From: Geomonas limicola | GTDB lineage: Bacteria; Desulfobacterota; Desulfuromonadia; Geobacterales; Geobacteraceae | DNA: 64,000 nt | NCBI RefSeq assembly: GCF_014193675.1 | Contig: NZ_BLXZ01000002.1 | Location: forward strand, 372,001 to 436,000 | Direction of reading: 5' to 3' | Part shown: positions 34,024-42,845 of the stretch, one piece after another | Layout: each line of letters opens with the position of its first letter | Numbering within the stretch: position 1 is the first letter of the stretch | Position numbers and translations under genes: made by a program | Notes under the pieces: generated by a model | The model's database searches: none | What the model saw: the letters and a program-made list of their open reading frames with translations, nothing else | Told to the model about the DNA's origin: nothing

Positions 34024-35772
34024 TTACAGCTTCTCGATCTCCGCCTTCAGCTGCTCTTCGCGGTGGATGGCCGCGTAGCGGCCGCCCAGCGCCAGGAGCT
34101 CTTCGTGACTCCCCTGCTCCGCAATGGCACCTGCCTCCAGCACCAGGATCCGGTCACAGCCACGCAGCGGGGAGAGCCGGTGCGAGACGATGAGGACGCT
34201 ACGCTCACCATAGTAGGCGGAAAGGGCACTGAGGATCTCTTCCTCGGTGTCGGCGTCGACGGCGGAGAGCGGATCGTCCAGTATCAGGATCCTGGGCTCC
34301 TTGATGAGGGCCCGGGCAATCGCCACACGCTGCTTCTGACCACCGGAAAGCGCCACGCCGCGCTCACCGACCAGGGTGTCGTAGCCGTCCGGGAACCGGG
34401 CGATGTCCCCGGCAAGGCCGGCGATCTGCGCCGCGCGCTCCACCTCCTGGCGGGTGGCATCGGGCTTTCCGTAGGCGATGTTGTCGCCGATGCTGCGGGA
34501 AAACAGAAAGCTCTCCTGGGGCACGAAACCGATCGCGGCACGCAGGGTAGCCAGCGGAATCCGGTTCAGCTCCACCCCGTCCAGGAAGATGTGCCCGTCG
34601 GGCACCGGGAACAGCCGCGGGATGAGCCGCACCAGGGTAGACTTGCCGCTCCCCACCACCCCCACGATACCGATCCGGGCCCCCTTGGGGATCTTCAGGT
34701 CGATGCCGCGCAGCATGGGAAGCTCGCCATAGGAAAACTCCAGGCTGCGGAACTCGATCTCACCCTCGATGACGGCATCCGCAGCCGGCTCCGCCGGGTC
34801 GGTCACTACCGGGTGAGCGTTGAGAATCTCCCCGAGCCGCGCCATGGAAGCCGCACCGCGCTGCAGCATGTTCAGGATCCAGCCGAACATGATGGTCGGC
34901 CAGACCAGCATGGCGAGGTAGCCGTTGAAGGCCACGAAACCGCCCAGGGTGAGCTCCCGGTGCACCACCATGTTGCCCCCGACGAAGAGGACCACCAGGG
35001 TACCCAGGGCTCCGGTCGCCGCCATGACCGGTAGCATCCAGCCGCGCAGCTTGGCGACGCCCATGCTGGCGTCCAGGTAGCTCCCGCAGACCTCGCGGAA
35101 GCTCGCCACCTCACCCTCTTCCCGACAGTAGGCCTTGACCACGGCTGCCGCGGAGACGTTTTCTTCGACGCTGCTGGTGAGCCGCGACAGGGCCTCCTGC
35201 ATCTTCTTGGAGCGGCGGAACATGGAGGCGCTCATCTGCTTCACGATGTAGACCATGACCGGGAAGGGGGCGATGGCGCAGAGGGTGAGAAACGGCGAGA
35301 TACGGGTCATCAGGAAGACGGCCGCGCTGTAGACGATGACGGTATTGAAGAGGCTTAAGACCCCGAAACCCAGGAGCATCCTCACGTTGGTGAGGTCGTT
35401 GGCCAGCCGGGAAAGGATGTCGCCGGTGCGCCAGGCGGAGAAGTAGGGACGATCCAGCGTCAAAAGCTGGTGGTAGAGGTCCTCGCGCAAGAGAAACTCG
35501 ATGCGGCGCCCGGCGTTCAGCATGGTGGTGCGGGAGTAGACGCGCACCACCCCCTGGACGAGCGCGGCGGCCGCGATCAGGGCACCGTACTGCGCCGGGG
35601 TGAGCGAGCTGGGGGTGGCGTGCTGCAGCCCCTCGATGGCAAGCTTCATGAGCCAGGGGATGGCGAGCCCGCAGGCATTGGTGCCGACCAGGAGCAAAAC
35701 GCCCAGGCAGTAGGCACCCCAGCAGGTCCGCATGTATGTGGAAAGACGGCTAAGTTGTGTGATAGCACGCAC
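34024..35772 (-). CDS. Heterodimeric ABC exporter, subunit with degenerate Walker B
   Basis: 582 residues, membrane domain plus ATPase domain. Walker A is GVVGSGKST, signature LSGGQKQR is normal, but Walker B ends 'ILILDDPLSAVD' with Asp in place of the catalytic Glu. The switch His remains (IVSHRLSPLR). The partner's altered signature pairs with this subunit's ATP site, so the dimer would have one active and one degenerate site. The GTG at 35772 is used as the start but overlaps its own GAGG; the ATG at 35733 is an alternative. Confidence 0.9.
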   Translation of the reverse strand: MRAITQLSRLSTYMRTCWGAYCLGVLLLVGTNACGLAIPWLMKLAIEGLQHATPSSLTPAQYGALIAAAALVQGVVRVYSRTTMLNAGRRIEFLLREDLYHQLLTLDRPYFSAWRTGDILSRLANDLTNVRMLLGFGVLSLFNTVIVYSAAVFLMTRISPFLTLCAIAPFPVMVYIVKQMSASMFRRSKKMQEALSRLTSSVEENVSAAAVVKAYCREEGEVASFREVCGSYLDASMGVAKLRGWMLPVMAATGALGTLVVLFVGGNMVVHRELTLGGFVAFNGYLAMLVWPTIMFGWILNMLQRGAASMARLGEILNAHPVVTDPAEPAADAVIEGEIEFRSLEFSYGELPMLRGIDLKIPKGARIGIVGVVGSGKSTLVRLIPRLFPVPDGHIFLDGVELNRIPLATLRAAIGFVPQESFLFSRSIGDNIAYGKPDATRQEVERAAQIAGLAGDIARFPDGYDTLVGERGVALSGGQKQRVAIARALIKEPRILILDDPLSAVDADTEEEILSALSAYYGERSVLIVSHRLSPLRGCDRILVLEAGAIAEQGSHEELLALGGRYAAIHREEQLKAEIEKL

Positions 35773-35852
35773 CTCGAGGGGGATTGGACCACCGTTACAT
35801 GTATGCTATTTCGTCAGGCCTGTCAAAGCTTTTGCCAGTTCCGGCCAAGCCT

Positions 35853-35888
35853 CCTTTTTGTTTTAAAATGGCGTAAACCGGGCCTCAA
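35853..35888 (+). promoter_or_regulatory. TTTTGTTTTAAAATGGC element, copy 1
   Basis: CTTTTTGTTTTAAAATGGC followed by GTAAACCGGGC. TGGC and GC are spaced as in sigma54 -24/-12 sites, though the -12 side (GGGC) is weak. Confidence 0.35.
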
Positions 35889-36121
35889 GCACCCACCCGG
35901 CCAGCCCCCTTCCCGTCCACCCCGGCAACCTGTCATTCGAGCACAAATCATTCAAGATCAGCCACTTTGAAGGTAATGCTCTTCGAGGGGCGCTTTGTTT
36001 TAAAAAATCGAGGATTATCGGCATTTTTCGAACACTCGGAGAGCACCTGAAGGCCCTCATTTTGGCTGCAGGCGGCAAAAAACATTAACTTTCAGCTACT
36101 TCCCATGAAAAGTTATGCTTG

Positions 36122-36153
36122 CTTTTTTGTTTTAAAATGGCTTATATTCTGCC
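36122..36153 (+). promoter_or_regulatory. TTTTGTTTTAAAATGGC element, copy 2, possible sigma54 promoter
   Basis: CTTTTTTGTTTTAAAATGGC followed by TTATATTCTGC; TGGC-N8-TGC places GG and GC exactly 12 bases apart as at -24 and -12. It lies about 245 bases before hdrC and could serve the whole hdr-flox operon. Confidence 0.4.
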
Positions 36154-36398
36154 CGAAACCACCCCGTGCTCCCGAGCACCCTGCGCGAACCGGCAAACTA
36201 GAGCCAAAATAAAACGTCGTTCTCATCAAAGCGAGTTGTGTGCCAAGGATCTGTTGCTTTTTTGTTTTCAATGAGCGTATGATTTAGCCGCTTCATTATA
36301 GCTTTTGTACTCTAGCGCAGGCACCGGCGCCTGACCTCCCCTCCGCAAGCGCCAGCCTTTCGCCCTCAACGATTAACTCCCAATCGCGAGGTCTGCCC

Positions 36399-36983
36399 GT
36401 GAAAAACAAGTTGATGCACCTCTCCAACGAGACCATGAACGTCGGTTTCGTGAAGAAGGTGGAGGCCCTCTCCGGCACGTCGGTGCGCCGCTGCTTCCAG
36501 TGCGGCAAGTGCTCTGCGGGTTGCCCCATGACCGCATTTATGGAGCACCCGCCCAACCGCGTGGTTCGGCTCCTGCAACTGGGACAGGGCGCACGCGTTC
36601 TCGCCGGCCGCTCCATCTGGTACTGCGCCTCCTGCGAGACCTGCACCACCCGCTGCCCCAACAAGGTGAATCTCGCCGCCATCATGGATGCCTTGCGGAA
36701 ACTCTCCTGGGACGCCGACGGTCCCTCCAAGGAGAGCTACGTGCAGCTCGCCAACCGCCTGTTCATCGAGAACATCCGCACCTACGGCCGCCAGTACGAG
36801 CTGAGGCTGGGCGCCGCCTTCAACATGAAGAGCGGCCAGTTCTTGAAGGACCTGATGCTGGGCCCCAAGCTTTTGTCGCGCGGCAAGATGAAACTCTTCC
36901 ACCAAAAGAACAAGAACCTCCCCGAGATCGAGGCGATCTTCAACCGGATCGAGGAGATGCGTAAAAAAGGAGAGGCGCTGTGA
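36399..36983 (+). CDS. hdrC: Heterodisulfide reductase-like subunit C
   Basis: 194 residues with two [4Fe-4S] motifs of HdrC type (CFQCGKCSAGCPM and CASCETCTTRCPN). It has a helical C-terminus. HdrC passes electrons between HdrA and the HdrB active site. The first gene of a seven-gene run; its TGA overlaps the GTG of hdrB. Confidence 0.93.
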   Translation: MKNKLMHLSNETMNVGFVKKVEALSGTSVRRCFQCGKCSAGCPMTAFMEHPPNRVVRLLQLGQGARVLAGRSIWYCASCETCTTRCPNKVNLAAIMDALRKLSWDADGPSKESYVQLANRLFIENIRTYGRQYELRLGAAFNMKSGQFLKDLMLGPKLLSRGKMKLFHQKNKNLPEIEAIFNRIEEMRKKGEAL

Positions 36984-37936
36984 CCCCTGGCAAGAAGAAC
37001 TTCCTGAATTACTCCTATTATCCCGGCTGCTCGCTGCACGCCTCCGGCCGGGAGTACGACATCTCCACCCAGGCGCTCTTCAAGGCGCTCAACCTGGGGC
37101 TCAAGGAGGTCCCGGACTGGTTTTGCTGCGGCGCGACCCCGGCCCACAACGTCGACGAACTCCTCTCGCTCTCCCTGTGCGCCAAGAACCTCTCCCTGGC
37201 AGACCAGGTGGAGGGTGACCTGGCGGTTGCCTGCGCGGCCTGCTTCTCGCGGCTGAAAACGACCCAGCACCACCTGAAAGAAGACGATACCAAGCGCCAG
37301 CAGGTGGAGACCGCCATTGCCGGCCCGGCGAGCCTCGGCAAGCCCGTGAAGCACATCCTGGAGATCCTGGCCCGCGACTTCGGCCTGGCCCGCCTCGAGG
37401 AGAGCGTGAAGAAGCCGCTGCTGGGGCTCAAGGTTGCCGCCTACTACGGCTGCCTGTTGACCCGGCCGCCCGAGGTCCCCGAACTGGACGACTGCGAGGA
37501 TCCCAGCATCATGGAGGACATCCTGCGCGCCCTGGGGGCCGAACCGGTCAAGTGGAGCCACCGCATGGAGTGTTGCGGCGCGAACTTCACCCTGTCGCGC
37601 CCCGGCGTGGTGCTGAAGCTCTCCAATGCCATCCTGAAATCCGCCCAGGAAGCCGGTGCCGACTGCATCATGGTCGCCTGCCCCTTGTGCCACGGCAACC
37701 TGGACATCCGCCAGGAAAGCATCAACAAGTACGGCACCCCCGAGGGGTCGCTGATGGGGAACATCTTCGGCTCGGACTACATCCCCGGTTCCGAGGATGG
37801 CCCACGCCGCGAGATGCCGATCTTCTACGTGACCCAACTGGCCGCGCTGGCCATGGGGGTCCCCACCGACAAGCTCGGCCTGGAGAGTGTGATAGTCGAC
37901 CCGCGGCCGCTTTTGAACGAGAAAGACCTTCTCTAA
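36980..37936 (+). CDS. hdrB: Heterodisulfide reductase-like subunit B
   Basis: 318 residues starting at a GTG that overlaps the hdrC stop (GTGA). Two CCG domains are present: the first Cys set ends 'FCCGATPAHN' and the second 'MECCGANFTLS', with 'YYPGCSLHAS' and 'YYGCLLTRP' upstream. In methanogens these domains hold noncubane [4Fe-4S] clusters that cleave a disulfide. In bacteria such as Desulfovibrio the HdrB substrate is a thiol/disulfide couple, likely DsrC, but no dsrC was seen here. Confidence 0.93.
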   Translation: MTPGKKNFLNYSYYPGCSLHASGREYDISTQALFKALNLGLKEVPDWFCCGATPAHNVDELLSLSLCAKNLSLADQVEGDLAVACAACFSRLKTTQHHLKEDDTKRQQVETAIAGPASLGKPVKHILEILARDFGLARLEESVKKPLLGLKVAAYYGCLLTRPPEVPELDDCEDPSIMEDILRALGAEPVKWSHRMECCGANFTLSRPGVVLKLSNAILKSAQEAGADCIMVACPLCHGNLDIRQESINKYGTPEGSLMGNIFGSDYIPGSEDGPRREMPIFYVTQLAALAMGVPTDKLGLESVIVDPRPLLNEKDLL

Positions 37937-38070
37937 CAAGGTCAAAGGCTTGGGACGCGGAACCATCCGGAAACAACGGCAAAAAAGCATGGTGAAACAA
38001 AGGGTTAACCTGTCTTTTATCGCTTTGGTTTCCGTGAGTATCCGCGGCCAAGGGTTTTAAGAGGAAACCT

Positions 38071-40068
38071 ATGTCCAGAATCGGTGTTTTTGTGTGCCAC
38101 TGCGGGGAGAACATCTCGCGCACGGTGGATGTGGAGCGGGTCGCCAAGGAAGCGGGCGATATCCCGGGGGTCGCGTTCTCCTGCGACTACAAGTACATGT
38201 GCTCCGACCCGGGTCAGAATCTGCTCAAGAAAGCGGTGGCCGACAATAACCTGGACGGCGTCCTGGTGGCGGCCTGCAGCCCGCGCATGCACGAGAAGAC
38301 CTTCCGCAAGGCGGCCTCTGCCGCGGGGCTCAACCCCTACCTGTGCGAGATGGGGAACATCCGCGAGCACTGTTCCTGGGTGCACGAGGACCGCGAAGAA
38401 GCGACGGCCAAGGCCTCGGACATCGTGAAACTCATGGTGGAGCGGGTCAAGAAGGGGAAATCGCTCGCCCCGATCACCGTCCCGGTCACCAAGAAGGCGC
38501 TGGTCATCGGCGGCGGCATCGCCGGCATCCAGGCGGCGCTCGACATCGCCGACGCCGGACACCAGGTGGTCATGGTGGAGCGCGAGCCCTCGATCGGCGG
38601 GCACATGGCCCAGCTCTCCGAAACCTTCCCGACCCTGGACTGCTCGCAGTGCATCATGACCCCCAAGATGGTGGACGTCGCCAACCACCCGAACATCACC
38701 CTGTACACCTTTGCCGAGATCGAGAAGGTGGAGGGGTACATCGGCAACTTCCAGGTGACGGTGCGCAAGAAGGCGCGCTCGGTGGACGAGTCGAAGTGCA
38801 CCGGCTGCGGCGTCTGCATGACCAAGTGCCCCAAGAAGAAGATCCCCAACGAGTTCGACCAGGGGCACGGGATGCGCACCGCGATCTACGTCCCCTTCCC
38901 CCAGGCGGTTCCCAACACCCCGGTCATTGACCGCCAGAACTGCACCATGTTTCAGTCCGGCAAGTGCGGGGTCTGCCAGAAGGTCTGCGGCCCGGGCGCG
39001 GTGGACTTCGAGCAGCAGGATACCCTGATCGTGGAGCCGGTGGGCGCCATCGTGGTCGCCACCGGGTTCAAGCTCTACTCCATCGAGCGCCAGCCCGAAG
39101 ACAGCCCCATCCAGGGGTACGGCGAGTTCGGCTACGGCACCATACCCGACATCATCGACGGCATGACCTTCGAGCGGCTCGCCTCGGCCTCCGGACCGAC
39201 CGGCGGCAAGATCCTGCGCCCCTCCGACGGCAAGGAGCCCAAGCAGGTGGTCTTCATCCAGTGCGTGGGGAGCCGCGCCCGCGAGAAGGGGATCTCCTAC
39301 TGCTCCAAGGTCTGCTGCATGTACACCGCGAAGCACACCATGCTCTACCACCACAAGGTGCACGACGGCCAGGCCTACGTCTTCTACATGGACGCGCGCA
39401 CCCCGGGCAAGGGGTACGACGAGTTCTGGCGCCGGGCCGTGGAGGAGGAAGAGGCGGTCTACATCAGGGGGATGGTCTCGCGCATGTACCAGCGCGGCGA
39501 CAAGATCGTGGTGATGGGGAGCGACACCCTGGTCGGCGTGCAGGTCGAGATCGAGGCCGACCTGGTGGTCATGGCGACCGCGGTGCAGGCGCAGGACGGC
39601 GCCGACCTCCTGGCCCAGAAACTGGGGATCTCCTACGACAAGTACAACTTCTACTCCGAGGCGCACGCCAAGCTGAAACCGGTCGAGTGCGCCACCGCGG
39701 GGATCTACCTGGCCGGCGCCTGCCAGGGCCCCAAGGATATCCCGGATACCGTCTCGCAGGCCTCCGCCGCCGCGGCCAAGGTGATGACGCTTTTCGCCAA
39801 GGACCAGCTGGAGCGCGACCCGGTAGTGGCCAAGGTGAACGAGAAGTACTGCGTCGGTTGCCTGGCCTGCAAGAAGGTCTGCCCCTACGGCGCCGTTGAA
39901 GAGCGGGAAATCAGGGACCGCCAGGGGAACCTGGTGAAAGTGGTGGCAAGCGTGAACCCTGGGGTCTGCGGCGGCTGCGGCACCTGCCAGGCCACCTGCC
40001 CGTCGAAGTCGGTCGAGCTGGACGGCTACACCGACGAGCAGATCATGGCGATGATCGAGGCGTTATAA
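38071..40068 (+). CDS. hdrA: Heterodisulfide reductase-like subunit A (FAD, iron-sulfur)
   Basis: 665 residues. An N-terminal domain (CHCGENIS) with Cys residues leads to the FAD-binding GxGxxG (VIGGGIAGIQAALDIAD). The HdrA Cys cluster 'TLDCSQCIMTPKM' is followed by a 4Fe-4S pair (CTGCGVCMTKC) and a CGVCQKVC set, and the C-terminus has two more clusters (CVGCLACKKVC, CGGCGTCQATC). HdrA is the bifurcating flavin subunit. It starts 134 bases after hdrB. No in-frame UGA Sec is seen. Confidence 0.95.
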   Translation: MSRIGVFVCHCGENISRTVDVERVAKEAGDIPGVAFSCDYKYMCSDPGQNLLKKAVADNNLDGVLVAACSPRMHEKTFRKAASAAGLNPYLCEMGNIREHCSWVHEDREEATAKASDIVKLMVERVKKGKSLAPITVPVTKKALVIGGGIAGIQAALDIADAGHQVVMVEREPSIGGHMAQLSETFPTLDCSQCIMTPKMVDVANHPNITLYTFAEIEKVEGYIGNFQVTVRKKARSVDESKCTGCGVCMTKCPKKKIPNEFDQGHGMRTAIYVPFPQAVPNTPVIDRQNCTMFQSGKCGVCQKVCGPGAVDFEQQDTLIVEPVGAIVVATGFKLYSIERQPEDSPIQGYGEFGYGTIPDIIDGMTFERLASASGPTGGKILRPSDGKEPKQVVFIQCVGSRAREKGISYCSKVCCMYTAKHTMLYHHKVHDGQAYVFYMDARTPGKGYDEFWRRAVEEEEAVYIRGMVSRMYQRGDKIVVMGSDTLVGVQVEIEADLVVMATAVQAQDGADLLAQKLGISYDKYNFYSEAHAKLKPVECATAGIYLAGACQGPKDIPDTVSQASAAAAKVMTLFAKDQLERDPVVAKVNEKYCVGCLACKKVCPYGAVEEREIRDRQGNLVKVVASVNPGVCGGCGTCQATCPSKSVELDGYTDEQIMAMIEAL

Positions 40069-40152
40069 ATCGACGGCGCGTGTCTGATCGGACCGATCGG
40101 TCGGATCAGTCGGATTTTTCCGACGGGACGCGCCGCACACTGAGGATTTCCA
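40069..40152. repeat. GATCGG-type palindromic intergenic element
   Basis: Overlapping copies of GATCGGACCGATCGGTCGG form a near-palindrome around CCGATCGG; a related element lies at about 50995-51035. Confidence 0.45.
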
Positions 40153-40656
40153 ATGCACGCTGAAAAGCTCCAGCACGACTTTGAACCCAAGATAGTCGCC
40201 TTCGTCTGCACCTGGTGCACCTACGCCGGGGCGGACCTGGCCGGCACCAGCCGCATGCAGTACCCTGCCAACGTGAGGGTGCTGAAGTTCCCCTGCACCG
40301 GGCGCATCGACCCGGTCTTCATCCTGCGCGCCTTCCAGAAGGGGGCTGACGGGGTGCTGGTCTCGGGGTGCCACCCCGGCGACTGCCACTACATGGCCGG
40401 CAACTTCCACGCCCGGCGCCGCTTCGCCGCGTTCCGCGCGCTCCTGGGCTTCGTGGGGGTCGACCTGGAGCGGCTGCAGTTCTCCTGGGTCTCGGCGGCC
40501 GAAGGGGGGAAGTGGGTCGAGGTGGTCACCGAACTGACCGAAAAGGTGCGCGCCATGGGGCCCATGAAGGAGTTCAAGGCCCTGGAGGACGAAGAGCAGT
40601 GGTCGGGCGCGCTCAACACCCCCGAGCTGCGCGAGGCCTTCGAGAGCATCACCTGA
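40153..40656 (+). CDS. floxD: MvhD/FloxD-like electron-transfer subunit
   Basis: 167 residues. It opens with the MvhD signature 'FVCTWCTYAGADLAGTSR' and has 'FPCTGRIDPVFILRAF' and 'GCHPGDCHYMAGN', giving five or more Cys for a [2Fe-2S] cluster. In MvhADG-HdrABC and in Flox-HdrABC this subunit links the electron donor to HdrA. All positions that are Sec in some methanogen MvhD proteins are Cys here. Confidence 0.88.
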   Translation: MHAEKLQHDFEPKIVAFVCTWCTYAGADLAGTSRMQYPANVRVLKFPCTGRIDPVFILRAFQKGADGVLVSGCHPGDCHYMAGNFHARRRFAAFRALLGFVGVDLERLQFSWVSAAEGGKWVEVVTELTEKVRAMGPMKEFKALEDEEQWSGALNTPELREAFESIT

Positions 40657-40722
40657 CGCTGTGCGAGATGAAATTTCCCGCGTTGTACGCCTTGTGGGCT
40701 GCGACGCCGAGGGTGCCGAGAT

Positions 40723-41667
40723 ATGAACGCTAAAGCTGAAAAGATCCGGGTCGCCAGCATCGACCCCTCCTACTACCAGGCGGTCACCGACGCGATACGC
40801 ACCGAGGCGGTGAAACTGCTCTCCGAGGAGGCCGTGGTCGCCGTGGTCGGCTACCTGCCCGGGCGCCGTATCGGGACTGCCGTTCCCGGACTGGTGACCA
40901 CCCCGGAACAGGCGCAGCAGCTCATCTTCTCGCCCGCCTGCGTCAACAACCTCTCGCTCTACCTCACCAAGGCGAAGAAGGGGGTTTTGAAAAAGGGGAA
41001 GGTGGCGATCATCGCCAAGGGGTGCGACCTGCGCGCGCTGGCAGGCCTCATGGGCGAATCGCAGGTGAAGAAGGAAGACATCTACACCATCGGCATCGCC
41101 TGCGCCGGTGTTTTCGGGGCCAACAGCGACAGGAAGGGGGGCCTCACCGAAGCGAGCATCGCCCGCAAGTGCCGCGAGTGCACCGTGCACCAGCCCGAGG
41201 GTGTTGACCTTTTGGTGGGAACGCTTCCGGAACTTCCCCAGCTGACGGCGCTGGAGGCCCAGGAGCTGGCGCGCCTCGAGGCGCTGACCCCGGAAGAGCG
41301 CTGGGCCTACTGGAAGGAGCAGTTCTCCAAGTGCATCCGCTGCCTGGCCTGCCGCCAGGTTTGCCCGTTTTGCTACTGCGAGCAGTGCCTGTGCGACAAG
41401 AACCGGCCCCAGGCGCTGGAGAGCTCGCCGCGGCCGGCCGGCAACACCGCCTGGCACATCGTACGCGCCATGCACCTCGCCGGTCGCTGCGGCGGCTGTG
41501 CCGAATGCGAGCGGGTCTGCCCGATGGATATCCCGCTCAACCTTTTGAACCGCCGCATGGCGATGGAACTCAAGGAGCTCTACGACTACGAGGCGAGCAT
41601 GGTCCCCCAGGAAAAAGGGCCGCTCACCAGGTACCAGGAGGACGACGACCAGTCGTTCATCAAGTAA
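40723..41667 (+). CDS. FloxC-like iron-sulfur subunit (FrhB-type plus two clusters)
   Basis: 314 residues. The N-terminal ~200 residues resemble FrhB-type flavin and iron-sulfur proteins (SPACVNNLSLYLTK, 'KGCDLRALAGLMGE'). The C-terminal part has CIRCLACRQVCPFCYCEQC and CGGCAECERVC, a set of Cys for at least two [4Fe-4S] clusters. It sits in the slot of FloxC in hdr-flox clusters of sulfate reducers. The B and C letters are assigned by analogy. Confidence 0.8.
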   Translation: MNAKAEKIRVASIDPSYYQAVTDAIRTEAVKLLSEEAVVAVVGYLPGRRIGTAVPGLVTTPEQAQQLIFSPACVNNLSLYLTKAKKGVLKKGKVAIIAKGCDLRALAGLMGESQVKKEDIYTIGIACAGVFGANSDRKGGLTEASIARKCRECTVHQPEGVDLLVGTLPELPQLTALEAQELARLEALTPEERWAYWKEQFSKCIRCLACRQVCPFCYCEQCLCDKNRPQALESSPRPAGNTAWHIVRAMHLAGRCGGCAECERVCPMDIPLNLLNRRMAMELKELYDYEASMVPQEKGPLTRYQEDDDQSFIK

Positions 41668-41684
41668 AAGGACACGAGACTGCC

Positions 41685-42701
41685 ATGTCGCTACTGATTA
41701 CCGAAACGAATCTGCGCTCGCTCGTCGACGCCCTGGTCAAGGGCGCCACGCTGGTGGTGGGGCCCAAGCACTCCGGCTCGGTCGTGCTCTACCAGCCGCT
41801 CGCCGCGGGGAGCGACCTGACGCTGGACGAGCTGCCCCGTCGCTCTGCCAAGGAGCTCTACTTCCCGGTTTGCGAGGACATCCTGACCTTCAAGCGGGAA
41901 AACGGCAAGCTGGAGGTCCGCGACATTGACCGTTCCCGCTTCCCCGAGACCGTGCTGATCGGCGCGCCCCCCTGCGATGCCGGATCCCCCTCGATCCTGG
42001 ATGCGGTGTTCTCCTGGGACTACAACGACGAGTTCTTCCTGGAGCGGCGCAGAAAAAGCACCATCGTGGGGATCGCCTGCACCAAGGGTGATGACGCCTG
42101 TTTCTGTACCGCGGTAGGGCTCGCCCCGGACGCCAAGGCAGGGAGCGACCTGTTCCTGACCCCGCTGCTGGGAGGCTCCTTCCGCTGCGAACCGGTGACC
42201 GAAAAAGGCCAGGCGCTGATCGACAAGCACGCCGGGCTCTTCAGCGAGGGTGCCGCGGGCGAGCCGGTTGCTTTCGCCGACCAGTCGACGGGTAAGCTGG
42301 ACCTGCCGAAGATCAAAGAGTGGTTGAACGGGCACTTCGAGGATCCGCTCTGGGAGAGCATTGCGGATATCTGTGTCGGGTGTGCCGCCTGCGCCTTCAT
42401 CTGCCCGGCCTGCCACTGCTTCGACATCAACGACGAAGGGAACCCGGACAACGGCACCCGGCGCAAGCACTGGGACGCCTGCGGTTTCAGCAAGTTCACC
42501 AACCACGCCTCGGGCCACAACCCGCGCGACATCCAGAACAAGCGCTACCGCAACCGGATCATGCACAAGTTCAAGTACTACGACGACAAGTTCGGGAAAA
42601 CCCTGTGCACCGGCTGCGGCAGATGCATCCGCGCCTGCCCGGTGGGGATCGACATCGCCGAGATTCTGGACACCATCAACAAGAAGGCCCAACAGGGATA
42701 A
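41685..42701 (+). CDS. FloxB-like iron-sulfur protein (AsrA/HydB type)
   Basis: 338 residues from the ATG at 41685. The N-terminal ~230 residues are of the AsrA/HydB type, which includes 'LIGAPPCDAGSPSILDAVF' and 'VGIACTKGDDACFCTAVG'. Two clusters follow (CVGCAACAFICPACHC and CTGCGRCIRACPVG). The partner FloxA takes electrons from NAD(P)H and this subunit would pass them to FloxD and HdrA. The gene starts 17 bases after the previous one. Confidence 0.8.
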   Translation: MSLLITETNLRSLVDALVKGATLVVGPKHSGSVVLYQPLAAGSDLTLDELPRRSAKELYFPVCEDILTFKRENGKLEVRDIDRSRFPETVLIGAPPCDAGSPSILDAVFSWDYNDEFFLERRRKSTIVGIACTKGDDACFCTAVGLAPDAKAGSDLFLTPLLGGSFRCEPVTEKGQALIDKHAGLFSEGAAGEPVAFADQSTGKLDLPKIKEWLNGHFEDPLWESIADICVGCAACAFICPACHCFDINDEGNPDNGTRRKHWDACGFSKFTNHASGHNPRDIQNKRYRNRIMHKFKYYDDKFGKTLCTGCGRCIRACPVGIDIAEILDTINKKAQQG

Positions 42702-42715
42702 AACTAGCACCTGAA

Positions 42716-42838
42716 CTAACAGGGATGAATGGGATTAACGGGATACCCCCAAACCTTGGGAGTTTGTCTTCATCCCCTTTATCCCATTCATCCCTGTTCT
42801 AAGAGCATTGTCTTTTCCCACTCATCCCTGTTAAAGGT
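42716..42838. repeat. Long imperfect inverted repeat between floxB and floxA
   Basis: An arm from 42718 (AACAGGGATGAATGGGATTA) pairs with an arm ending near 42799 (TATCCCATTCATCCCTGTT), about 26 bases each with few mismatches and a ~28-base centre. A third partial arm (CCCACTCATCCCTGTT) follows at 42819-42834. It can fold into a strong hairpin in the message just before floxA. Confidence 0.65.
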
Positions 42839-42845
42839 TTATGCC

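Larger units (their letters stand above)
35773..36398. other. Long control region upstream of hdrC
   Basis: 626 bases with no supported gene, much more AT-rich than its surroundings in its second half. It contains four related T-run/A-run elements spaced about 130-140 bases apart near 35853, 35992, 36122 and 36255; two of these are listed separately as possible sigma54-type sites. Confidence 0.55.

Noticed and set aside
36180..36230. Possible c-di-GMP riboswitch (GGCAAAC stretch)
   Set aside because: Only one short match; the rest of the GEMM fold and conserved loops are missing.
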